NCBI GenBank assembly: GCA_012511525.1
Contig: JAAZFW010000438.1
Coordinates: forward strand, 1-5,070
Source of the DNA: Clostridiaceae bacterium
GTDB taxonomy: Bacteria; Bacillota; Clostridia; Saccharofermentanales; UBA5734
Length of the DNA stretch: 5,070 nucleotides
Direction: 5' to 3'
Part shown: piece by piece, positions 1-5,070 of the stretch
How positions within the stretch are numbered: the stretch's first letter is position 1
How the letters are laid out: the number at the start of each line of letters is the position of its first letter
The notes under the pieces: model-generated
What the model was told of the DNA's origin: nothing
Database searches by the model: none
The model's input: only the letters and a program-made list of their open reading frames with translations
Translations under genes and position numbers: made by a program

Positions 1-1
1 C

Positions 2-424
2 AAAGCACTGTCGCCGGGCATCAACGACCCGCACACGGCCATCCACTGCCTGACCATGATCGGCCTGCTGCTGCGCGAGTTATCGGACATGCCGGGGGGG
101 TATATTGTGCTCGGCGGCGAAGATGATGACGGTTTGGCCGTCAGCGAAGCTTTCGATTTTGAGACAATCCTCTACGATGCCTATCACCAGATCATTCATT
201 ACGGCCAGGCCGACGCTGCTGTCATGATCGCTGTTTTCAAATCGCTGCGTTTTGTCAAAGCCAAGGCATCGCCGCAGAACATCCGGGTGATCGACATATA
301 CGCGGCCCAGCTTTTCGAACGTGTGAGCCGGCAGGGCTTCGACGCATTGGAAAACCGGATGGTGGCCAAGGAGTACCGCGATTTGGCGACATATCAGGCA
401 ACACAACCTGGCAGCACAGCTTGA
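2..424 (+). CDS. DUF2254-like membrane protein, C-terminal part (5' end outside window)
   Basis: The reading frame is open from the window edge to TGA 422-424 and gives 140 residues of an incomplete protein. It begins with ALSPGINDPHTA, which I recognise as the conserved signature after the membrane part of DUF2254 predicted membrane proteins (usually ALSPGINDPxTA). Further on, a DAYHQIIHYG stretch followed by a helical segment also resembles the family's soluble C-terminal region. The transmembrane helices would lie upstream of the window. No biochemical function is established for the family that I can name. An internal ATG at 56 is not a real start, because the conserved signature precedes it. 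The next gene begins 200 bases later behind its own promoter, so this is probably the last gene of its unit. The family call rests on motif memory and is fairly confident. Confidence 0.8.
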   Translation, partial: KALSPGINDPHTAIHCLTMIGLLLRELSDMPGGYIVLGGEDDDGLAVSEAFDFETILYDAYHQIIHYGQADAAVMIAVFKSLRFVKAKASPQNIRVIDIYAAQLFERVSRQGFDALENRMVAKEYRDLATYQATQPGSTA

Positions 425-506
425 ACGTCAACGATCCGGGTCTGTGCGTCACAACGTGGCCCGAAGGCATGGCCATTGAGGTAGGAACAGACTCTTAGAA
501 AAAAGA

Positions 507-606
507 TTAGATAACCATCAAAATATATGTTGACAAACCATCTAACCATCACTATACTGATATTAGATGGTTATCTTATATGTTATAAGATAAATGTTAA
601 ACCATT
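507..606 (+). promoter_or_regulatory. Multi-site operator region for the ArsR-type regulator
   Basis: The core AACCATC occurs at 513-519, 536-542 and 544-550, and its reverse complement GATGGTT at 566-572. A degenerate copy, AACCATT, lies at 600-606. Two overlapping inverted repeats result: AGATAACCATC (509-519) with GATGGTTATCT (566-576), and AACCATCTAA (536-545) with TTAGATGGTT (563-572), both perfect. A third perfect inverted repeat, TTATCTTATA (571-580) with TATAAGATAA (584-593), follows with a 3-nt centre. The middle pair of half-sites fills the promoter spacer and the 566-572 site sits at the expected transcription start. Binding there should block RNA polymerase. Autoregulation by the downstream regulator is inference from position and from common ArsR practice. 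The region is clearly more AT-rich than the flanking genes. Confidence 0.75.
530..558 (+). promoter_or_regulatory. Sigma70/sigmaA-type promoter of the ArsR-type regulator
   Basis: A perfect -35 TTGACA (530-535) and a near-perfect -10 TATACT (553-558) are separated by 17 bp. Transcription should start near 565. This is the strongest promoter in the window by eye. Its spacer is filled by two AACCATC half-sites, so it looks strong but repressible. Confidence 0.85.
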
Positions 607-623
607 TGAGAGGAGCTTCAGAC

Positions 624-1685
624 ATGAAGATAGCATTCAATCAAGGGCTGTCCCGGGTCCACGATGCGATGGAAGGCCTTGTGCTCAGTTATCAGGACAA
701 CTACAAGCAGGTCTACAAGGATTATTCCTTTACCGTCAGCAAGAACGCGGCAGAGGCCCTGGGCTTTATCCAGGATCATGTCGATTTCGCGATCCCGTGC
801 CGGGAGCTGTTCTTCAGCCGAGACCGGGAAGCCGCGGTCTCGTTTGCCCGCTCAAGGTTCATTCCGGAGGACATAACGGTTGACGCATTCGCGGATCATC
901 TGGCGGAACTGACCGATGAGCAGGCTCGCCTGATCATGCTGATCAACCTGAATGATGCGGCGAAGCAATCGTTGGATCACGAAGTGCTGGTCCGATTGTC
1001 CCGGGGTGAGGGAGACGTGGTGGCATTCATCAGGCAGATCACGCTGCCCCCGGCGGTCAAGTGGGAGGCTATGGAGTTCTTCGACGACACGCGCGGTGCC
1101 ATGCAGGCTTTTGTCGGGCTGGTCAAGCGTTACCTGCCGGTCTACAAGCAGGTTCTGGACACGTACAAAAATGCGATCGAAGGCTTTGAGACCTATGTCA
1201 GCCAAGGCGTCGGCGCGGACGGCAAACGGTTCCTTAACCGTGTGGTCCGGGATGCCATCGAGCTGGAGTCGGAGAACATCAGCGTCGGGATCCTCTTTTT
1301 CCGTTCCAGGAGCCTGACCTGCGTGACGATCGACGACAAGCTGCGCGTCTTCATCGGCACCGAATACGAGGACACCGTCAAACAGGCGCTGGGGGGCGAA
1401 GACATCTCGATGCTAATCTTCAAGAACCTGGCCGACAAGACCCGCTTCCAGATCCTGAACCTGCTCAAGAGCGGGGACCTGTACGGGCAGGAGATTGCTG
1501 AAAAGGTCGGCATTACGCTGGCCACGGTTTCCTACCACATGAGCTTCCTGCTGGCCGCCAACCTGGTCCGGCTGGAAAAGATCGGCCAAAAAGGCTACTA
1601 CACGCTGCAAAAGCAAGCATTGAAACGCTGCATCGCCTATCTGGACACCACCTTCGGCCTGTCCGAAGCGAAAGGAGACGAATAA
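624..1685 (+). CDS. ArsR-type winged-helix transcriptional regulator with long N-terminal domain
   Basis: This is a 353-aa DNA-binding protein. Residues about 265-328 form an ArsR-like winged helix: IFKNLADKTRFQILNLLKSG, then a helix-turn-helix with GQEIAEKVGITLATVSYHMSFL (recognition helix about 298-310), then a wing ending GQKGYYTL. The SYHMSFL segment matches the ArsR S-x-HLxxL pattern. Classical ArsR proteins have only about 100-120 residues. Here about 260 residues precede the HTH, mostly helical and acidic with no membrane segment; I cannot name that domain. The metal-binding ELCVCDL motif is absent (DLYGQEI at that place), so metal sensing through it is unlikely. Long ArsR proteins of this build occur in Bacillota, sometimes beside transporters. 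Start ATG 624 is chosen because GAGAGGAG (608-615) precedes it by 8 nt. The in-frame ATG 594 lacks an SD and abuts the operator palindrome. Autoregulation is likely. Confidence 0.88.
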   Translation: MKIAFNQGLSRVHDAMEGLVLSYQDNYKQVYKDYSFTVSKNAAEALGFIQDHVDFAIPCRELFFSRDREAAVSFARSRFIPEDITVDAFADHLAELTDEQARLIMLINLNDAAKQSLDHEVLVRLSRGEGDVVAFIRQITLPPAVKWEAMEFFDDTRGAMQAFVGLVKRYLPVYKQVLDTYKNAIEGFETYVSQGVGADGKRFLNRVVRDAIELESENISVGILFFRSRSLTCVTIDDKLRVFIGTEYEDTVKQALGGEDISMLIFKNLADKTRFQILNLLKSGDLYGQEIAEKVGITLATVSYHMSFLLAANLVRLEKIGQKGYYTLQKQALKRCIAYLDTTFGLSEAKGDE

Positions 1686-1687
1686 AC

Positions 1688-1930
1688 ATGTACGATGCTT
1701 ACAAGACACCGCTTATCGATACCCCTGACCGCGCGATCGAGCGCTACTGCAAGCTGGAAAACGTTTTGGCACTGGACCTCTACCGATCGGTGCGAAAGCC
1801 CGAACCGGCCTGGCGGCGCTTGTTCCTGGCGCTGATCCGCTATCTGCAAAACGAGCTCGGCCGCCTCGAACAGCGCATCACACACCTGACCCCCGATCTC
1901 AATCCCGGCGGTCGCATCCAGAAGGCCTGA
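1688..1930 (+). CDS. Small hypothetical protein (80 aa) coupled to the ArsR-type regulator
   Basis: I do not recognise this protein. ATG 1688 lies 2 bases after the regulator's stop. Its SD, AAAGGAGA (1671-1678), sits inside the end of the regulator gene with 9-nt spacing, so the two are almost certainly co-transcribed and probably translationally coupled. The 80 residues include a proline-containing start, then a charged amphipathic helical stretch (RRLFLALIRYLQNELGRLEQRI, about residues 39-60), followed by a short tail rich in proline and glycine. There is no signal peptide, no membrane helix and no cysteine cluster. It could be a small partner or modulator of the regulator, or the shortened remnant of a larger gene. 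The strong SD and tight spacing favour a translated product. Confidence 0.65.
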   Translation: MYDAYKTPLIDTPDRAIERYCKLENVLALDLYRSVRKPEPAWRRLFLALIRYLQNELGRLEQRITHLTPDLNPGGRIQKA

Positions 1931-2189
1931 CGGTCACGGAAATCAAGAAAAAGTGGCGGCATCACAGAAAAGGCTGCGATCCCGGGACCGTCACTCACCG
2001 GGCAACAGCGGGAGGAACTGTCGTCCATGCAGTCACCATGTGCCGGACAGGTCGTTCATCATGCTCATGACCGCGCTTTCATCATGCGAAGAAACGCGTG
2101 ACAGGTCTGCTGATGCAGGAACAGGTTTGATTGATCGCCTGTCATTTTTCAGATCAAAGTGAAGCTCATCGCCAAACGGATCGGGAAAT
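1931..2189 (+). other. Intergenic stretch without a convincing gene
   Basis: I see no recognisable gene here. An open frame of 24 codons (ATG 2027 to TGA 2099-2101) has GGAGGA (2011-2016) 10 nt upstream, but the product is not recognisable. The same frame is open from the stop of the 80-aa gene onward, so the region may hold decayed coding sequence. A 10-bp direct repeat, TTCATCATGC, occurs at 2055-2064 and 2078-2087. No clear intrinsic terminator (GC stem followed by a T-run) is visible after 1930. Confidence 0.5.
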
Positions 2190-2219
2190 TTGCCTCCTTA
2201 GCCCTTCTGCAGGTACAAT
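2190..2219 (+). promoter_or_regulatory. Probable promoter of the SEC-C protein gene
   Basis: The -35 TTGCCT (2190-2195) and -10 TACAAT (2214-2219) are 18 bp apart, which predicts a transcription start near 2226. That gives a leader of about 25 nt with the SD at 2235-2242. The element fits the TTG 2251 start and rules out ATG 2221, which would lie at or before the transcript's 5' end. Confidence 0.55.
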
Positions 2220-2234
2220 AATGTCAGTTCGATC

Positions 2235-2242
2235 AGGAGGTG
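2235..2242 (+). promoter_or_regulatory. Shine-Dalgarno that fixes a TTG start
   Basis: AGGAGGTG is a near-perfect anti-16S match, 8 nt before TTG 2251. It decides the start of the SEC-C gene against two upstream in-frame candidates. Confidence 0.85.
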
Positions 2243-2250
2243 TATCTTTC

Positions 2251-2796
2251 TTGCCGCAGCAAAACAACAGCCAGGCCACGTTGCCGATGACCCACATAAA
2301 GGCGATTCGTACAGCTTTGAAGCTGGACGCTGAGGATCGCGTTTTTTTCGAGACCCGAGATCCGGACGGCGAGCTGAGCATTGCTTATCTGTATTGCATC
2401 AATCCGGACTGTCCCTGCCGGGAGATCACGGTGGAACTGCAGCGGGTGGTGAAAACATTTACCATAGGGGATGAGACCGGCGCGGAGCTGACGCCTGTGG
2501 TTCAATTTTACTTCCATCTGGACACCGGCCACTGGCGAAATGTCAGGCTGTTGAAGAAGAACCTTGACGGTTACGCGCTGACCCAGGAAGATGCAGAACA
2601 GCTTGCGAAGCTCGTCGTTACCGACATCATCAAGGACCATCGCCAGATGCTCCGCGACAACCTCAGTCACGCCAAGGCCTATGGCCGCATGACGATCGAA
2701 CAACGGCTGCGTAGGCCTGAGACCGTTCAGGCCGGCCGCAACGATCCTTGTCCTTGCGGCAGCGGGAAAAAATTCAAACACTGCTGCGGCCGCTGA
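2251..2796 (+). CDS. SEC-C zinc-motif protein (181 aa)
   Basis: The C-terminus ends in PCPCGSGKKFKHCCGR, a full SEC-C motif with zinc-binding Cys167, Cys169, Cys178 and Cys179 (or His177). The motif is known from the tail of SecA, where it binds zinc and SecB, and from many otherwise uncharacterised proteins. This protein is far too short to be SecA and has no ATPase motif. A second cysteine cluster lies at residues 49-56 (C-x4-C-x-C), and the middle part is a mixed alpha/beta region without a recognised family. It is cytosolic, with no signal peptide or membrane helix. The start is TTG 2251, because AGGAGGTG (2235-2242) stands exactly 8 nt before it. ATG 2221 and a TTG at 2131 are in frame but have no SD; ATG 2287 is inside the protein. 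It converges with the MarR gene, leaving 14 bases between the stops. Confidence 0.85.
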   Translation: MPQQNNSQATLPMTHIKAIRTALKLDAEDRVFFETRDPDGELSIAYLYCINPDCPCREITVELQRVVKTFTIGDETGAELTPVVQFYFHLDTGHWRNVRLLKKNLDGYALTQEDAEQLAKLVVTDIIKDHRQMLRDNLSHAKAYGRMTIEQRLRRPETVQAGRNDPCPCGSGKKFKHCCGR

Positions 2797-2810
2797 CGTG
2801 GCCGGGCTTT

Positions 2811-3266
2811 CTATTGCGGCTCACCGCCTGCCGTCAAGGCGTTGGTTTCCATCTGCTCGAGCAATCGCAGCAGTTCCTGCTGCTCTGTCTTGCTCATGCC
2901 CCGCGTGACCTGGTCGCGCCAGCGTGACAGTGCGCTGCGGATAACCGGGATCAGCCGTTCCCCCTCGGTCGTCAGAAAGAGCTTGTACTGGCGTTTGTCG
3001 TCGTCTTGCATCTCCCGCGAGATGTAACCCGAATCTTCCAGCCTGCGGCATTTTCTGGTTACGCCGCTCTTGTCGATCAGGAGGTCGTCGCACAGTTTGT
3101 CCTGACAGGTTCCCGGATGGCGATCCAGGAACAGCAGCACCAGGAACATGCTGCCGGAAAGGCCGTGGCAAGCCAGGTGATGGTCCAGGAAACGGCGCCG
3201 CAGCCGCTCCAGCATGGCGATGTGCCGGACGATCCTGCGGGAAAATTCCTTGTTCTCATGAGTCAT
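2811..3266 (-). CDS. MarR-family transcriptional regulator
   Basis: A 151-aa winged-helix repressor of usual MarR length. The helix-turn-helix spans residues about 53-76 (CQDKLCDDLLIDKSGVTRKC), with recognition helix DKSGVTRKCRRLE. The wing carries the family hallmark DDDKRQYKLFLTTEGERL (88-105). Helices at both ends form the dimer interface. Start ATG 3266-3264 is chosen because AGGTG lies 6 nt upstream in the end of the MATE gene; ATG 3296 is in frame but has a weaker SD and would extend the overlap to 41 bp. The gene overlaps the MATE gene by 11 bp, so it is the second gene of the same transcript. Four cysteines (33, 54, 59, 73), three of them in or next to the HTH, leave thiol-based sensing open; an aromatic ligand is the commoner MarR signal. 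It probably represses its own operon through the palindrome at 4736-4756. Confidence 0.9.
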   Translation of the reverse strand: MTHENKEFSRRIVRHIAMLERLRRRFLDHHLACHGLSGSMFLVLLFLDRHPGTCQDKLCDDLLIDKSGVTRKCRRLEDSGYISREMQDDDKRQYKLFLTTEGERLIPVIRSALSRWRDQVTRGMSKTEQQELLRLLEQMETNALTAGGEPQ

Positions 3267-4707
3267 GTTTGACACCTGCCGTTCTGAATCTGGCATGCTG
3301 CGGTTCGGACTGGAGCGGACGGATATTGATCTCGGCCAGTTCCATCTGCCGGATCCGGCGCAGGAGATAGACGACCATCGGCAGGGCGACCAGAGCGGAA
3401 AGCAGGTCGGACGTTGCCTGCGACACGGTCAGGCCATCGACGCCGAAATAACGGGAGAGCAGCACGACGCTGGGAATCAGGCAGATCGCCTGGCGCGACA
3501 TACCGAGCACCAGGGTTCCGACCGGGCGGCCTAGCGCCTGGAACAGTCCGTTGGCGATGATCACCCAGACATGCGGCACCATCGTGATGCATTGGCTGAT
3601 GATCATGGTGCTGCCCAGCCGGATAATCTCCGGGTCATTGGATGCTGTGAAGGCATAGATCAGACGCGGAGCCAAAAGGCCCATCGCCACGCCGAGAACC
3701 ACTGCGGCTCCGGCCCCCATGGCGCTGCAGGTCCAGAAAGCCTTGCGGATCCGGGCGTAATGCCTGGCGCCCCAGCAGTAGCCGGCGATGGGCTGAAAGC
3801 CCTGGCCCAGCCCGATGATGCCGGAACCGACCAGCCGGGTGCACTTGTTGGCTACAGAAATGGCGGCCAGGGCCGCGTCGCTGAAACGGGCGGCGACGTT
3901 GTTGATCACGATCGAGGACAATGTGAGCATGCTCATCCGCAAAAAGGTCGGCACCCCGATTCGCCCGACACTGAGAAAGAGCGCTTTTTTGGGCGTGAAC
4001 AGCTTGAGACTGATTTCAAGCAGCGTCCTGCGGCGCAGGAAGGGTACGAGCAGCACGCTGAAGCTGAACAGCTTGGACAGCCCGGTCGCCATGGCCGCGC
4101 CGGCGACACCGAGGTCCAGGCCATAGATGAACAGCGGGTCGAGCGCGATGTTGAGGATGCAGCCGGAAACCATGCCCAGCATCGAATAGCGGGTGGAGCC
4201 CTCGGCGCGCAGCAACTGGCTCAGCACGACGGTGCCGGCTGTGAACGGCGAAGCGAGCAGAAACCAGCGGGCATACTGCATCGAGTAGGGCTTGACCGAC
4301 TCGGTAGCGCCCAGCAGAAGGACCAGCGGACCGACCAGGATGGCCGCGACCGCAGCCAGCAGGGAGATGACGGCCATGGCCGTGAACAACGTCGTGCTGG
4401 CGACACGGCTGGCGTATTCGTCCTTTTTGCCGCCCAGCAGACGTGAGATCGTGCTGGACGCACCGACGCCGAAGGCCAGGGCGACGGAACGCATCAGGTG
4501 CATCAGGGAGTCGTTGACACCGACAGCCGCCGTCGCGGCCGTGCCCAGTTGGCTGACAAAGAACGTGTCGGTTAAATTGTAGATGGCGTCGATCAGCATG
4601 GCGACGATCATGGGAACGGCGACCGTCGGGATGACCCGGGCGACCGGCTGCTCCAGCATCATGCTGTGCCGCTTGTCCCGCCTTTGCTGTTCTTCAGCTG
4701 ATGTCAA
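3256..4707 (-). CDS. MATE-family multidrug/toxin efflux transporter
   Basis: A 483-aa inner-membrane protein with about 12 hydrophobic segments, the usual MATE length and fold. It should export cationic or amphipathic compounds in exchange for Na+ or H+. Visible family signatures are VPMIVAMLIDAIYNLTDTFFVSQLG in the first helix (residues 31-54, with Asp47), NIALDPLFIYGLDLGVAGAAMAT (186-208) and GLGQGFQPIAGYCWGA (299-314). These resemble the MepA/NorM-like bacterial branches, closest by eye to MepA-type proteins of Bacillota. The substrate cannot be read from sequence. Start TTG 4707-4705 is chosen because AGGAGG (plus-strand 4716-4721) lies 8 nt upstream; the next in-frame ATG pair, at residues 16-17, has no comparable SD. 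It is the first gene of an operon with the overlapping MarR regulator, which argues for ligand-induced expression. Confidence 0.94.
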   Translation of the reverse strand: MTSAEEQQRRDKRHSMMLEQPVARVIPTVAVPMIVAMLIDAIYNLTDTFFVSQLGTAATAAVGVNDSLMHLMRSVALAFGVGASSTISRLLGGKKDEYASRVASTTLFTAMAVISLLAAVAAILVGPLVLLLGATESVKPYSMQYARWFLLASPFTAGTVVLSQLLRAEGSTRYSMLGMVSGCILNIALDPLFIYGLDLGVAGAAMATGLSKLFSFSVLLVPFLRRRTLLEISLKLFTPKKALFLSVGRIGVPTFLRMSMLTLSSIVINNVAARFSDAALAAISVANKCTRLVGSGIIGLGQGFQPIAGYCWGARHYARIRKAFWTCSAMGAGAAVVLGVAMGLLAPRLIYAFTASNDPEIIRLGSTMIISQCITMVPHVWVIIANGLFQALGRPVGTLVLGMSRQAICLIPSVVLLSRYFGVDGLTVSQATSDLLSALVALPMVVYLLRRIRQMELAEINIRPLQSEPQHARFRTAGVKHDS

Positions 4708-4715
4708 GAAGCAGG

Positions 4716-4721
4716 CCTCCT
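4716..4721 (-). promoter_or_regulatory. Shine-Dalgarno that fixes the MATE gene's TTG start
   Basis: Minus-strand AGGAGG is followed by 8 nt and then TTG at 4707. The TTG-started protein has a 15-residue charged N-terminal tail before the first ATG codons. Confidence 0.85.
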
Positions 4722-4735
4722 GCTGTCAGAAACAA

Positions 4736-4756
4736 ATAGTTGCATCATGCAACTAT
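4736..4756. promoter_or_regulatory. Perfect 21-bp palindrome, probable MarR operator
   Basis: ATAGTTGCAT (4736-4745) and ATGCAACTAT (4747-4756) are perfect 10-bp inverted arms around a single C. The TTGCAT-n-ATGCAA core resembles operators commonly bound by MarR-family dimers. The site overlaps the last two bases of the operon's -10 box and covers the predicted start of transcription near 4748, so a bound dimer would block initiation. That the MarR protein encoded in the same operon binds here is inference from position. Confidence 0.82.
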
Positions 4757-4783
4757 GTTATCAGCCTGACTGCCGGCCGTCAA
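4755..4783 (-). promoter_or_regulatory. Promoter of the MATE-MarR operon
   Basis: On the minus strand, -35 TTGACG (plus 4778-4783) and -10 TAACAT (plus 4755-4760) are 17 bp apart. Predicted start is near 4748, giving a leader of about 40 nt before TTG 4707. The overlap with the palindrome supports repression. Confidence 0.7.
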
Positions 4784-4795
4784 ACGTCAGGCACC

Positions 4796-4824
4796 TTTAC
4801 AGCATCGGCCAGGGCGCGTATTGT
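4796..4824 (+). promoter_or_regulatory. Possible promoter of the Pr6Pr-like gene
   Basis: TTTACA (4796-4801) and TATTGT (4819-4824) are spaced by 17 bp, predicting a start near 4831 and a leader of about 70 nt. The -10 match is only moderate. It is divergent from the MATE promoter and does not overlap the palindrome, so the two units may be controlled separately. Confidence 0.35.
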
Positions 4825-4901
4825 GATCATCAGAGCGAAGCTTTGGGGCTGTATATCCATAGGCAGCTCTTTTCTTAAGGTCCCTTAACAGGAGGGCGGG
4901 C

Positions 4902-5070
4902 ATGAAGCTAAAGCAGGTCGGTTCGGTCGCAATCAAGCTGGGCATTGCCTTGGCTGCCCTTGCCGGCATCCTGATTCAAGCCGGCGCGTTCAGCGGTCGG
5001 TGGCGCTGGTCGGTCTTCAACTATTTCACGCTGGTCAGCAACGTCCTGTGCGTGGTGTACTACGGGATTG
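4902..5070 (+). CDS. Pr6Pr-like integral membrane protein, N-terminal part (3' end outside window)
   Basis: The gene starts at ATG 4902, with AGGAGG (4890-4895) 6 nt upstream, and stays open to the window edge (56 codons). The product begins MKLKQVGSVAIKLGIALAAL, a first membrane helix with a short basic lead, followed by a loop GAFSGRWRWSVFNYFTLVSNVL and the start of a second helix. The FNYFTLVSNVL segment matches the F-x-YFTxxSN signature I associate with Pr6Pr (FAR-17a/AIG1-like) membrane proteins, whose function is unknown in bacteria. Only about a quarter of a typical ~200-230-aa member is visible. It is divergent from the MATE-MarR operon, with 194 bases between the starts. The family call is moderately confident; a membrane protein is very likely. 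Confidence 0.7.
   Translation, partial: MKLKQVGSVAIKLGIALAALAGILIQAGAFSGRWRWSVFNYFTLVSNVLCVVYYGI

Noticed and set aside
594..623. Upstream in-frame ATG 594 as start of the ArsR-type regulator
   Set aside because: No SD precedes it and it abuts the operator palindrome. ATG 624 has GAGAGGAG at good spacing.
1928..1993. TGACGGT (1928-1934) / ACCGTCA (1987-1993) as a terminator after the ArsR unit
   Set aside because: The loop exceeds 50 nt, the stem has 7 bp and there is no T-run.
2126..2158. TTTGAT (2126-2131) / ATCAAA (2153-2158) inverted repeat
   Set aside because: Six-bp arms across a 21-nt loop are easily expected by chance and are not aligned with a promoter.
2131..2250. Upstream starts (TTG 2131, ATG 2221) for the SEC-C protein
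   Set aside because: Neither has an SD. The predicted promoter (-10 at 2214-2219) lies downstream of 2131 and abuts 2221, while TTG 2251 has a near-perfect SD.
2787..2804. CGGCC/GGCCG hairpin between the convergent SEC-C and MarR genes as a bidirectional terminator
   Set aside because: The stem has only 5 bp with an 8-nt loop and is followed by just three T bases. It is too weak to call, although some terminator would be expected here.
3571..4446. A 291-codon open frame on the + strand opposite the MATE gene
   Set aside because: It lies wholly antisense to a clear MATE gene. The product is rich in His, Gln, Asp and Gly without hydrophobic core patterns, as expected for a mirror frame of GC-rich DNA.
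1..5070. tRNA, rRNA, CRISPR array, insertion sequence or att site
   Set aside because: No cloverleaf, no regularly spaced repeats, no transposase or integrase frames and no terminal inverted repeats were seen on either strand.

Overview
The window is a stretch of bacterial chromosome with fairly high GC (high 50s percent by eye). Promoters are sigma70/sigmaA-like. Shine-Dalgarno (SD) sequences are strong (AGGAGG type), and at least two genes start at TTG placed 8 nt after such an SD. Together with small regulator-plus-transporter units, this fits a GC-rich Gram-positive such as a clostridial Bacillota lineage. That assignment is inference: there is no rRNA or other marker gene here.

Layout on the + strand: (1) the C-terminal end of a DUF2254-type membrane protein (2-424); (2) an AT-rich control region (about 500-606) with a near-consensus promoter and repeated AACCATC/GATGGTT half-sites; (3) a 353-aa ArsR-type winged-helix regulator with a long N-terminal domain (624-1685), tightly followed by an unrecognised 80-aa protein (1688-1930); (4) a gap of about 320 bases with no convincing gene, ending in the promoter of the next gene; (5) a 181-aa SEC-C zinc-motif protein starting at TTG 2251 (to 2796).

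On the - strand, converging on the SEC-C gene with only 14 bases between them, is a two-gene operon. It reads a MATE-family multidrug/toxin exporter (4707-3256) and then a MarR-family regulator (3266-2811) that overlaps it by 11 bp. The operon promoter (-35 at 4778-4783, -10 at 4755-4760) carries a perfect 21-bp palindrome over the transcription start (4736-4756), a textbook position for MarR autorepression. Divergent from it, a Pr6Pr-like integral membrane protein starts at 4902 and runs off the window.

Functionally the window holds two self-contained regulatory units. One is an autoregulated ArsR-like protein with a small partner of unknown function. The other is a ligand- or redox-responsive MATE-MarR efflux operon. 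No mobile element, CRISPR array, tRNA or rRNA was seen. The least explained parts are the ArsR regulator's N-terminal domain with its 80-aa partner, and the multi-site operator in front of them.
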